This document shows positions 1 through 12,056 of a stretch of DNA of 64,000 bases, piece after piece. Position numbers and translations under genes: made by a program. The first letter of the stretch is position 1, and every line of letters starts with the position of its first letter. The notes beneath the pieces are model-generated. The model worked only from the letters and a program-made list of their open reading frames with translations. It had not been told where the DNA came from and searched no databases. This DNA comes from Apostichopus japonicus (taxonomy: Eukaryota > Echinodermata > Holothuroidea > Aspidochirotida > Stichopodidae). Location: the NCBI RefSeq assembly GCF_037975245.1, contig NC_092568.1, positions 9,447,501 through 9,511,500 on the forward strand. Direction: 5' to 3'.

Positions 1-3000
1 GGAAGAAAAAAACGTTTTAATGATGTTTGCTTACAATTTAACTGTCCAATGCTGCAATAAAATGTTATCCCATTTAATACAGACTCTCACCCTTACAAAC
101 ATTTACTCCACCTTACTTTCCTAATGAAATGAACATCACAAGCAGTAGGGCTCTAGTAATAGCTATAGTATTCCATTCAAAGAAAGATCTCTTAGCTAAA
201 CATCACCCATTGAGTAAGATGAATATATAACAAAAAGAGTACGTAGAATTTTACATTCACACCACCCCCTGCCCTTCCCCCTCTCCCGCTACTTGTAATC
301 CTAAAGAAACTTGTTGGATTATGTTAATTTCCAGAATCCAATAAAAATAAAAATTGCTGAATCCTGCAATTTCGTTACCCTTAGATCCTTAGATAAACTT
401 CTGATGTTTTAATACCAACAGTATGATATTTGTAAGATAGAATTTTCTACTCTCATTATGTGACCCAGACACTTTGGATGGTAGAATGAGAAGGAGGGCA
501 GTACGCCAGAAGGGGATGGATACAGTGAGAGAGTACAGGGTTAAGGGGCAACCAAGTATTCCAGATAGGTTAGAGTAAGAATGCAGTTGTTGTGAGGAGA
601 AATGAATAGGGAGTAAGGGATGAAGTTTTAAATGGATCAAAGTGAAGGCAATTTCAAAATTTTATACAATGAATCAACAGAACCAGTTATGAAGATGGGA
701 GTTGAACAAATGTGTTTATTTTAGCTTGGACTGCATCATAAACATATTGCTTAATATTAGATTTTGTACTTCAAAATAGCTGAAATGATTCATTTTACCT
801 TCAGGAACCATGTAAGAGGAGTAAAACCCAGCAAACTCTATGTGTAATTTTGGCTTTCAAGTTTCTTGTCCTTAGCACTTAGTTGCTATGGCAACTTCAG
901 CTCCAACTCATATGCAAAATAGGCTTGGGTAGACATCCTATGATAATGCGATAGGCTTAGAATTTGTTTATGTTTGCAAAAAATTGATGGTATTCTTGAT
1001 ACTGTACATGTAGGTCTGCATGCATTTTACTTCAACAAAAACTTTTAACACCAACAAGATTCCAGCGGATGTACATTACACTGGAATTATAGTTCCAGTG
1101 TACTTTAAATGACTTTAACTAATGGTTAGGAAAGGCATAATGTTTGTTCCTTGACAAAATTTGCGAGTAATACAGACTAGCAGTTCTACAATACTTACAA
1201 CCTAAAGTAGCCCATGCCTAGCATAACTTAGTTTGGATATAGCAGGCAGTTGGAAAGACACACAGAAAATACATCTCTAATCTAGGCCTAACCAGTCTTA
1301 GCCTACAAAGACTACAATCTACCAGAAGTCAAAGCCCAGGCTAGACCACTAGCCTAGGCCAGCCTTTCTGATCCAGGGTTGCATGTACCCCTGGGGATAC
1401 GAGGCAAGACTCCTTGGGTCCAACACACTGTAGGTAAGAACAACACATTTGACCCCACACCCAACGTGAAAAGCATTCACTGGCAGAAGGAAATGGATTT
1501 GCAAAAGTTGTTTCAATTGCTAAGGGGTGTGACTCTGAGTCTGAGAAGTGGAAATGTAGGCCTATACAGGCCTATGTATAATATCGTGAATGTCCTCCAC
1601 TTACTTATTGCGACAAGGTAACAGAGGCTACAAAGTACAATTGCACGCACTTTCCGACCTTGCCCAGGCTGTAGACAGGTGCGCCGCAGCTTAATCGTTC
1701 ATAATTTGATACCAGTCTGCTATGATAATAGCCTACGTGATGCCTAAGTCAGTGTTACGCCTAAGCCAAGACTTCGGAATGTAGGCCTAGACCTAGGATA
1801 GTAGGCGTAAAGTAGATTAGCGACAACGGCTAGAGTATCATTTTTACAACGTTTGCTGTTGTTCAGCTCCACAACAGGAAAATTAAATAAGCTTTCTAAA
1901 GAGACGTGTTTCTTAAATCTTACCAACCTTTCCCTCTTTTTTTTCCAAAATCCCTGTTACTTGATGATTAAGCGTAAGAAGTAGAAATCCTGCTAGCTAC
2001 ACACAGTAAAGAGTATGTGATGTAGAAACCGGCGCGATACGTACGTAAGAGTACTTGTAGCTAACGTCTGTTCTGTATCCAGTCAAACATGTCTGATAAT
2101 GTTTACATCTATGCATCCCCAAATTAAAGGGGCAGTACACACAGGCTTGGTGTAAAGCGTGCGCTCTATTTGCAATAATGAATAACATGACACGAGGTAG
2201 AACTCTTAGGCACATCAGTGACGCAAGGGTGGATCGTAAAGGAAGGATATAAAGGAGGGTGTAGCACTGGGGGTCGTTAGCCCTGGCTCCCATTTAGGGG
2301 GTCTGGTGGTTGTTCGCCAGGAAAAATGAAACTTAGGACTATTAGACATGAAATTATTTCTATCATGTCTTTTATTTGGTCTACACACGCAAGGTTCTGC
2401 TAAAATATATACTTTTGATTTTGTGTGGGTTGAAACAAAGGGAGTGTTTACGCCCCACCCTGGATCCGCTTCTGGTGAAGAAACCCATAAATTTGTTTGA
2501 ATAGACGACCGGGCAGGAGGGGGGATTTGAGTGTGAAACCCTGTTGGACAGTCCCCTGTTCGAATTACTCACCGCCTTGATGAGTTGACTTTAAAGGTCA
2601 TCAGTATTGTCCAAAAGTTTTAGCATACTAAAAATTGCCCCAAAAAAGTGAAAATGCTTCCCACTGGTTCTGACTTTCCAAGTTATTCTGAGACTTTGAG
2701 GAACCAAACATGTAAATGTGTCAATGTGAGGCAATGTGGTTTTTAGGGTATGTGACTTTGTATAGCTTAGACCAGGGAGTTGTTATGGAACAACTCCCTG
2801 CTTAGACAATAATGATTAACTTTACGACGAAATATACGAAGACGACGGCGAACGTTCTTCACTCGAACTTTCTTTGTTTAAATATTAACAGAACTCATCG
2901 CAATTTGACGATGATCGTCGAGTTGGTGATCATATATGAAAGAGAAAAGATCATTTGCAAAGAATGATAAAAGCTTACTAAAAAAATATCCAATCGTATG

Positions 3001-5870
3001 TCTGATATGATATCCTGATGCACAAGACCAAGTCCCAGCCAAGGTGTTTTCCTTATTTACAAGAGATGTATGAGCACCTACTTTACTCAATGGTGAACAA
3101 CTATGTTAGTATACTCTGTACTGTAAGTTTTAAGTTAGTAGCATGCAGGCTTACATCATTCTGACACTGCTAAATTTGTACTCCGGTGACTTGTGAACCC
3201 AGATGATCATGCTATACCCCTCCCCAGTCCTTCTCCCAGATCTTGCCCTCACGGTTACTGATGGTACCTTTCCCGTTCGTACTTGCAAATGAGTAGATCT
3301 ATCACCAAGCCTCTCCTGCCGTTAACTGTGTTTGCAAGCAACTTGGATGTAGGCGATGCTATATATATATAGATGTGCTGTTATACCAATGTTGTAGTCA
3401 GGTAGTTTTATACAAATACTATGTTCTTCCAGTATCATAGTCTAAATAGTAAATACTATCTTTTAGGATCAGAGAAATGAGTACCATTGACCGAGTACGA
3501 GTACTTTAGCATCTGAGTACTGTTCACCATGTGAGAATACAGAGTACTTGCAAAACAAGATACTCGTGTATACTACTCGAACACCGAGTACTTTACCAGC
3601 AGTAACAATGAGTGTTACATGCAAAAACCTAATTAGTGATGATATTTCCTAGTCTAGAAAAGACATCTTTGAGTGCAATATATACCGTTGGATCTATTCT
3701 ATTTATATACATATATTTCTATCTTTTAAAATATGCACCTTTAGGAATCAATAAAACCATCTGGAGTGATCCTTTAAGGCTAAAATCGATGATGAAGTTT
3801 GCTTCCCAGACAATGTTTATGTTAATCAACTCGATTGTAGGCTGCCTAATTACAGTATACTCAACCAATACATGTTCCTCCAACTTTAAGCAATTTGTCC
3901 GAGCTGGGCAAATTTGTATAACACCTTGTCAACATCATGCATGTCGTTAGTGGCCAGGATACCCTTTTGTTTATCTACTGATGATTTCGAGAGGAGCTGA
4001 GATAATGCTTGGTCTGTTTAATTACAACAGATCTATGAACAGGAAACTGACTGAGAAATCATAAAAGAATTTTCGAAAGTGCCTGCTGTGTAAAAAAGGT
4101 ATTGTAGCCAATTTCACGTGGCTCTGATGTCTAAAGGATTATTTCTATTAAAAAAAAACTTTTGTTGTGTTATTATGGTAACCCAAAATCATTTTGTAAG
4201 TACAGACATCCTTTAAAGCAACCCTCATCATTGAAAAAGTTTGTAATTACAAAGTTTGTGCATAATTTATTGACGATCGCTCACTAATTGTATTCAAAGA
4301 AATAATACAATGAGTATACATAATTACGACTTTAGTATGAGTAAAATGCATATAGTGATAGGTCAGGTATACTTTAGGAAATGGAAATTTTAGAGCCGGG
4401 TGTGTTTCGGGGGAGGGGGAGGGGCTGAGGGGGTAAATAGCTGCGGTCTATTGATCCACCGATAATGTGATTGAGAATATCCGAGATAAAATGGTAATGG
4501 TGGAAAAACCATTGACGCTGAATCAGAATTGGATAACAACAAAAAAGCCCGCAATGATGATCCACATGAACCTCAACATGTCCAATTTATTCATGGGAAA
4601 GTTTTCTTGCTCTATATCCGTAAACGATCGATTTCTGATGTGCTATTTTTTTCTTTCGAGAAAGTGAAGGTTTTTTTTTCATTCCTTTATTGTGTATAGT
4701 ATCGAGCAGAATTTTATGTGTCATGTAAACATCATGAGCTCTCTTTGCAAGTAATATTCTGTATAAATTCTGTGTTTTTGGTTGATTTTATATATATTTT
4801 AGATCCCTCTTCAAAACCCGCTACAACATCAGCAAATCACAGTTAAAGGGATAGGTCGGTTGCTGAAGTTGATCATGTTGAATAAACACAAATAAAATGC
4901 CAATTTGGTGATGTTTCATGAATGCATCTGGCAAAAGCAGAGATAGTGATGTCATCACGGCTGAATTGAGCTGAACATGTTTTCTTTTTTCTTTATAATT
5001 TACATATCAGTTCTTCACATGTAGAGGATTTTGGGAACATTTACAATTTCGAAGACAAATAAATAAAAAAGAAAGATTATATTAGGACAGTGAAGCGTTT
5101 TGAAAGGCGTCTACATATTGGTATCAGAAACCACCTATACTGTGTTCCTGTCATCCTGGATTAAGGGAGGGTTTTAGCCAATCAAAATAGATGAAATCAA
5201 CCATATCTCGACTTAGAGCAGATTGATTTTTAACTAGCAGTGAGAACTATTTCCCATGTAATCAATGTTTTATATACATGTCTGCCACAGGAACAGCCCT
5301 TTAAGTGAGCGCTCTTGGAATATCGAGGGCGCTGTGCCATCTCTAATTAATGGAAAGATGTGCTCTATGCAGGTTCTTACTTTTCTGCCTAATTCAGAGC
5401 AGATATACGCCCTCCAGTCTCATGATATAACCCCCTTCTCAATACCGACTTTAGAGTTAGTTAGTACCCCCCCCCCCCCCCGACCGTTCTCTGGTCGTTG
5501 GATTGACACCTAGGCCCAATCGTTGCTCCTTGAAGCTAAATATAAGCTTACCATTCCCAAGGAACGCTGGATCTTTCAAAATCTAAAAAGCCAATGAAAC
5601 AGTTCTTTGACGTGGTTTGATTAGCGAACAACCGTTAAATATCTGTTTGGCCTTTTAGATAAAAACAACTGAACGATCAAACCTACATCATCATTTATCA
5701 CAGCGTTTTCGCGAGTCTTGGGTTCATCATTAGTGAGAACTTATAAGCAAGTATAAGTCTATACGTTTCACCTATTTTTGTTAAATTTTTAAATTTTAAA
5801 AATCTGGTCTGCTTGATATTGACTATAGCAGCACCTCGCGACACTATCTTTAAACATTTATTTCAAGTTT
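1..5870. other. No gene recognised
   Basis: Only short unsupported frames with no recognisable domain. Noncoding composition, with a few homopolymer runs. May include upstream regulatory DNA or part of a neighbouring gene's intron. Confidence 0.5.
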
Positions 5871-5881
5871 ATAACTGCAGG

Positions 5882-6274
5882 CAATAGGCGTAGGAGGCGG
5901 TGGGCTGGGGGGGGGGGGGCTGCAGTCCCAACCAAAATATTTTGTAAAGATTCGGGCAATATGCTGGAGAATTTTTCGGGCACCTACTGAAAGAAGAATA
6001 ATTTGCAGTGTGTATCAATGGTTAAACTGATATTATTATTATCGTCATATTGTAACGACTTCCCCAATAATTATAACCAATACAAATTTACACGGAAAAT
6101 GATTGTATGTTATTGGCATGCGATGTAATAACCGATGCCTACTTAATATGCACATGATTCGAAGATGTTGAATGCACGCAGAGCGCGAGAAAAATTTTGG
6201 TTATATTTTTCGGGCAAGTCGTTACAGCCCCCCCCCCCCCCCCCTCCAAATCAAATTAGGCTCCTACGCCTATG
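5882..6274. mobile_element. Probable hAT-type MITE
   Basis: Termini caataggcgtaggag and ctcctacgcctatg are inverted repeats. Flanking 8-mers (ctgcaggc / ctgctgtc) agree at six of eight positions. Inside are G and C homopolymers and ttcgggca motifs also seen in the element at 42.29-43.89 kb. No transposase ORF. Confidence 0.55.
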
Positions 6275-6555
6275 CTGCTGTCAATACTCGTTCAAGAGCT
6301 CATTGCGGAATTTAGCTGTATAAGATGTAGCAGTAACCTAGCAATTAGTCCCCGGTATATTTCGCTAATATCTGATTATACTGGTATTGTATAATAACAG
6401 ACTACAACATTCGCACAGAGCTTCAAAGACTCAATATTTCGTTGTTTCTCCATCCTGAACACCTTTGTGATCCTGATAGCGAGGACAACCCAGCCATGAA
6501 CCAATCATAGCTGTGCATGTACTTGTACAGTATTACATGTATACATACCAAAATT

Positions 6556-6875
6556 CAGGCGAGTAGCCAGGAATTTGCCAAGGGAGGGGCGAACCTGTAG
6601 ACAAACTATCAGAGCCGTAGATTCTGCATTGTAAACTATCTAAGCATAGCTCTACTATGAAGTTGGCGCGAAGCGCACCATGAAGTTGGCGCGAAGCGCA
6701 CAAGAAAATTTTGGCTGAAAATGCCTCCCAGATCGCTGGAAATGGCACTTTCCAGGCCTTGTAAGCTGCATCTTAGCATTTTCTCTTTTGAAATTACTAG
6801 CGATATCATAAAAAACATACACAAAAATATGCTCAAGGGGGGGGGCCTCCCTTCGCCCCCCTGGCTACGCCCCTG
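6556..6875. mobile_element. hAT-type MITE with perfect 8-bp TSD
   Basis: 320 bp. Termini caggcgagtagccagg and cctggctacgcccctg. Target-site duplication ccaaaatt at 6548-6555 and 6876-6883. Carries the ggcgcgaagcgcac...agaaaattttgg module shared with other elements in the window. Non-autonomous. Confidence 0.85.
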
Positions 6876-6883
6876 CCAAAATT

Positions 6884-8340
6884 AGACATATACATCAGGT
6901 TCAACATAGGCTGTACATTGACAAGAAATACTCCTAAATGGACCACCTGAAGTAAACTTTCAGGCATTAACGTTGCCATCCATCATCATTCTTTTTGCTT
7001 AAAATTTGGAAGAGGATGAAAAAACTACGAAAGGCCTAAAAATCACGAGGATCCCCGGCCATGTATAACCTGGTTTTATTTAACGGATCCCAGTTGCAGT
7101 AAACCTAAAGATCGTTACTTTGGAATACCGCGTTCGAACGAAACTGAGTGTGTCAACGGATAACCTTAAGGCACAATTTTTGTCTTGATATGTATAGTAA
7201 AAAACTGTAAGGTAACGTTTCTATCAAGCTATTCCGGTTTTCGAGATATTCAACTTTATAACTGCAGGTGATAAATATCTGGAATTCTCCTTTAGGCTAA
7301 TTTGATGGCCACGTCGGTTCCTCATTGCATGCGATAAAATGTAAATCCGTTAATTTATCAATTATAATAACTCAACCAAAACATGTTCTTCTACTTCATA
7401 TAAACTACAGAGCGTACACCCTTCAGGATAACATTCAACATAATTTGTCCTTGACATTTTTGTAACACATTGTTAACATGTCATTTAAGAGCGGACATTG
7501 AAGTCTTTTGTTCTCCCATTGACTTTTGTGTTGCAACTAAGAACTGATCTACAGGGTCTGTTCATCAGACTACATAGTCCAGTCGTTGTAATTGAAAAGC
7601 CTCAGTTGGGTAAAATAGGCTTTTTGCTCGAAAATAAATGTTCTATAAATACAAACTGGACTGATAGCAGAGCTTTTACACGGTCTACAACATATCAAAA
7701 ATACGTTTTGTCGAAAGTCATCCTTTAAACTCACTCAACTTATAGTCTACGTTTACCTATGTGAAGGGTTCAATGATGTTTGAATTATACTTACGATGGT
7801 GTTTAGGATAACACGAAGTCAAGTTAATTAACATTGCGCTCTGGATCGTATGAAGTGATTAATTTTCCAAGAAGATCGAAGAAAACTAGTCTAGAATGTC
7901 GGTCAGTGTACGGTGACCTCAATTACATTGAAAGTATCAGGTGTTTTGAATTACTGTAGCATCGGAAGTGAAGGTCAGTCATTTTTTGTCTGCCCGGATA
8001 TGTACTTTGTTCACTCTATTGTTCCCTCTATAGATACTGACATTAACTGTCCAGAAAACTACAAACTTCATTTCCCACGTTACCATAATCTCCCCCATCC
8101 CCTCCCCTCCCTCGAAAATTTGTCCGCTGTATATATATTCGTTTTATTTAGCTGGAAAAAACAAGCCTGGATATTGTAAACGATCTATTTGTGGGATACT
8201 GTGTGAAGTATACATATTAAACTAAAACCTTGTTCTTCCCTAAGGCTTGTTTACTAAATAATCTTACATCTTTCTCTTTTGTCTTCACCCTACTCATTAT
8301 CCTGTCTGTATGTGTGTGTAGTTTGCCCCTCTGTTACTGT
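6884..8340. other. No gene recognised
   Basis: No convincing exon or repeat. Short frames near 7.5 and 7.9 kb have no recognisable domain and no splice context. Confidence 0.45.
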
Positions 8341-8352
8341 AACGTGTCACTC

Positions 8353-8393
8353 AGCCTCTGAAGTAGATCCTGCTAGGATCGAAACGTCAGGCC
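8353..8393 (+). ncRNA. Degraded hammerhead-like motif, second copy
   Basis: Same stem II (gatcctgctaggatc, 8366-8380), GAAAC and GTC, and the partial stem I agcct/aggcc. The core reads CTGAAGT (8358-8364) instead of CTGATGA, so the essential last A is a T. This predicts an inactive copy. Confidence 0.55.
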
Positions 8394-8685
8394 CTCTTAT
8401 ACTTTAACACATATACACTAAAACTTGTAAGGGAAAATAATAAGCGTTTGTCTAAATCGATATCTAAGGTATGTAGTTCTTTGATTACAATAATGTAATG
8501 ATTATGTGTATCTGTGTGAATGTTTGTTTGTATATAGATCCTCCTGCAAACAGGAACTCGTGAAGAAGCCTCATTGGCTTATCAAAGCCGCAAGCTGACC
8601 GAAGTCAGTCTCTTACATTCATATTTAACGTCCATGATTATGAATTGTTAATTGTCAACAACTCTGTAACTGGACGACATACATT

Positions 8686-8762
8686 AATCTGGTATTGACT
8701 CGAACCGGGGACCTTATGATTGAAAGGCACCGGCGTTAACCACTGAGCTAACACTCCACATT
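8686..8762 (-). repeat. Decayed tRNA-like sequence, possible SINE head
   Basis: On the minus strand an A box (tagctcagtgg) and B box (ggttcgagtc) are correctly spaced, with a TTC triplet where the anticodon would be. The acceptor and T stems do not pair, so it is not a functional tRNA. Confidence 0.5.
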
Positions 8763-9543
8763 TTGTACATTAATATTTTCTCATTTCATCTTGCTACTTG
8801 TTTTCTAACTTAATCCAATAAATATTGTAGTTGAACATTGCACCTTTCTTCATCTGTTTTTTTCCAAGAGGAATGTTCAAAGAGGTGTGTAATTGATAGC
8901 TTTGATCGATTTTTCAAAGGATGCGTTTAATTAAATGGCCGAGAACAGAATGAGTTACTTAGGAGGTATACCTACAACCTATAAAAGATTTCATGAAACA
9001 TTTCAGAACAAACATCAGGTCCTCCTTATGCGGTAAAAGGATTGAAATAAGAATTCGTATATACGCACTTAGTGAGCTGCGAACAGACGCTACACTATAA
9101 TGGCCTTTAACTACTAAATTCTTAAGTAGAGTTAAACGATTAAGTAAAGGAACTTTATTCCTTGAACGTTTGTATACTCATTCAATACAACAACTTACGA
9201 TTACATAACCACAACGTGCTCAACAATTGAATAAAAAAAATATTTCGATGCGATTTGATAGTTTTTATCATAATGCTGTATATGTTACTACTATAGTCAT
9301 GCACGTTTCATTTCAACTAATACAACCTGTTTTCATTTTTGCCTCAAATTCCTTTGCAAGAATCAAATGAAATCGTATTCATAATCTGTCATCTAGTGAA
9401 AAAAATCTACATGCTTTTTTAAGGAAAAGTCGCCAAGAAAGAACCTAGGCACGAAAACCAAACTACTAAATGACTGATCCGCTCTCAACCCCAGTCCCCT
9501 TGCATCGGGACTGTGACTGTGTGATCATCGTCAGGTGTGCATC

Positions 9544-10175
9544 CAGGGGCGTAGCGAAGGGGTTTTTGTTGGGGGGTGTGGAGAATTTGATTTGCAGACG
9601 GATCTGGAAGTGGTGACTGAAATGGGGGAGGGGTCCAAGGGGAGGGGGTGTCCCCTTCCCTTTTGGCAATTTTTTAGTTTTGAAACGTCCTTAGATGCAA
9701 TCTGGTGCATATTTTAAGTCAAATTTGATTTGCCGACGGATCTGGAAGCGGTGACTGAAATGGGGTAGGGGTCTAAGGGGAGGGGGTGTCCCCTTCCCTT
9801 TTGGCAAATTTTTAGTTTTGAAACGTCCTTAGATGCAATCTGGTGTATATTTTAAGTCAAATTTGATTTGCCGACGGATCTGGAAGTGGTGACTGAAATG
9901 GGGGAGGGGTCTAAGGGTAGGGGGTCTACCCCTCCCCTTTGGAAAAATTAGTTTGAACGTCCTTAGATGCAATCTGGTGCATATTTTAAGTCAAATTTGG
10001 CACGGAAGAAGCTCCCGTTCTCCTTTTTCTATTCAGCTTTCCTTCTTTCTTCCCCTTCCGCTCTCTTCACCTTTTCTCCTTTTGCCGACAGACCCAAAAT
10101 TTGCCGACAGCGACCAAATTATTGGGGGGTGTGACACCCCCCCCCCACACACACCCCCCGCTCGCTACGCCCCTG
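9544..10175. mobile_element. hAT-type MITE with perfect 8-bp TSD and internal tandem repeats
   Basis: 632 bp. Termini caggggcgtagcga and tcgctacgcccctg. TSD tgtgcatc at 9536-9543 and 10176-10183. Inside, a unit of about 140 bp (gatttgccgacggatctgg...) is repeated about 2.7 times from 9587 to 10003. No transposase. Confidence 0.85.
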
Positions 10176-10183
10176 TGTGCATC

Positions 10184-11870
10184 ACCTTTCCCCTCGAAAG
10201 GGGACAGATATAATACTACACATGCTCCCGAGACAACAGCATTAGCATTGAACAGCTTTACCAACTTGAAGATATCCCAGGATTCACCACAGGATTCATC
10301 ACACCAATCATGCGTGGTGAACAAGAAGAATTGAAACCAGCTGAATACATCTTGTTTATGGTAGTTATAGCATTATCAATGATTATACAATGTGGACTGA
10401 GCTTAAATATAACATAAAATCTACTAAGTAAACTTCTTTTAAACATCCAATAATATCATTACACACCAAGTTTCCAAAGATATTTAGTCCGGTCTAATAT
10501 TATTTTCCTTGGCCGGACACGTTTGTAAATAATCTACTACACCAGACATGCGGACGGAATTTATTGTTACACCAGCTTTGGGATTTCCGAACATGAATGC
10601 GATGTTCATGTAGGATTATGCGTAACGTTAGGCTACATCAACGGGCCTGAAGTTGTAAGTAATTTACTCTATACTATTTCGTGAGCTTAATGTAACAAAC
10701 ACCTTCGAATAAGGTAACGGGTTGGATGGGTCTCATGATCTTGGGTAACTTTTACTTTATATTATCTTATTTCATGCCGAGGGAAGCCTAATGTTTATTG
10801 CATGGCATACACCCTATACTACTAGGGCCTAGGCCTATAGTAGTAGAACAGAACGCATGCTACTTTCATTTCAGCTCAGCCTAATTATATTTACCTACTG
10901 TACACTGTAAGGAAGGGGAGTGGGTGGTGTATTTTATAGGCACTGATCACCCAATCCTTGACCGAGAGGTGTTCATCTGCTATCTGGATGCCTGAACTGT
11001 TCTGAATCTCTGGATGCTTTCAGTTTAGGTCATGTATAGTGCACACCTCCCAACGCACCGCTTAGGTGTGCTTCTGGGGTGAGGGGGCCAGCAACCCCCC
11101 ACCCATCAGTAGTTCCTAAGCTGCTGTGAACCACTGATTGGCCCATGTTGATATATTTTATAGTGCCTCACAGCCTATATTAGCTCTTAAGTTATGTCAA
11201 TCTTCATGGGCTATTGTTCACTCTAGCTTTTATAGAAAAACTAAAAAAAAATAAACTGACTACGTGTGTTTGGTTTGATTGTTTCATCCTCTCGATCTCT
11301 GCGAATGTGCCAGCATTGGGAAAGAGTAACATTGTCATGACTGTGTTTATATTTACTACAAAATAGTACTAGATACGATTGTAGAGTTAAGTAATTGGTA
11401 GTGTTTTTTTAATGGATTGCATGACAGGGCTTTAACATAGGGTGTAGGCCTAACGTTAGCTTTGAATTGGCCCTAAAAGTTACGAGTGAGGTCAGTGAAA
11501 ACGTTGTTGCAATTAGTCCTTTGCAGAATATATTGCTACAATTATAGAATACACCGCCTTACAGAAGCTGTCTCTTTTTGCTTTTGAAGTTTCGGTTGAG
11601 TTGTTTGACTTTTCCACTTGTGACTCAAATTCCAGTGAAAAAAGTTATTCTTCCCATAACTATTTAATGATATCCCAAGTATGACTCCGAACTCCAGCAA
11701 AATGTACCCTGTTAGGAAATGTGTCATTTTAGTATAGTAAGAGGAGTAAAAATATTCTACTAAGCAGAATAAGCTAATTGCATTGTCTTTAATAAAATAA
11801 ACCAACATAATAAAACAGGTATGTAATGAAACTGTACATCCATACACGTTGCTCCTTTGAATCTTTGCAG
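10184..11870. other. ZNF106: Upstream region of ZNF106
   Basis: No coding signal. By position it should contain the promoter and first non-coding exon, but no TATA box or other element stands out. Confidence 0.35.
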
Positions 11871-11931
11871 CCCTGAAAGCCATTGATGATTGATAAAGCT
11901 GGTAACATCTCTGGCTGAGGGACACAACAAA
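11871..11931 (+). other. ZNF106: Possible 5'UTR part of ZNF106 coding exon 1
   Basis: An acceptor-like site (atctttgcag, 11861-11870) precedes 61 nt with in-frame stops and then the ATG at 11932. An upstream non-coding exon is therefore likely, but I cannot locate it. The promoter is not identifiable from sequence alone. Confidence 0.35.
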
Positions 11932-12056
11932 ATGGCTCCAAAGGAGAAGTTACTCTTTTGTGGATTATGCAACTTGCAATATGACAGCTATCCCCAATTT
12001 GAGGAACACCAGTGGTCCATGTTGCACCACAGACACATGGAGAACAAGAGAAATGA
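11932..12056 (+). CDS. ZNF106: ZNF106 coding exon 1: first C2H2 finger
   Basis: Starts ATGGCTCC and encodes a finger of the form FCGLC...H...MLHHRH, very like the first finger of ZNF106, where a SMLHHR motif follows the helix. The donor is gtgagg at 12057, phase 2. The following exon completes the glutamate codon. Confidence 0.9.

Noticed and set aside
5265-5513. 82-codon frame as a small gene
   Set aside because: It runs into a poly-C tract and has no recognisable domain or splice context.
8686-8762. Functional tRNA gene on the minus strand
   Set aside because: A and B boxes are present, but the acceptor and T stems do not pair.
9670-9700. GAAACGTCC in the 9.54-kb MITE as a hammerhead
   Set aside because: Upstream sequence lacks the conserved core and stem II.
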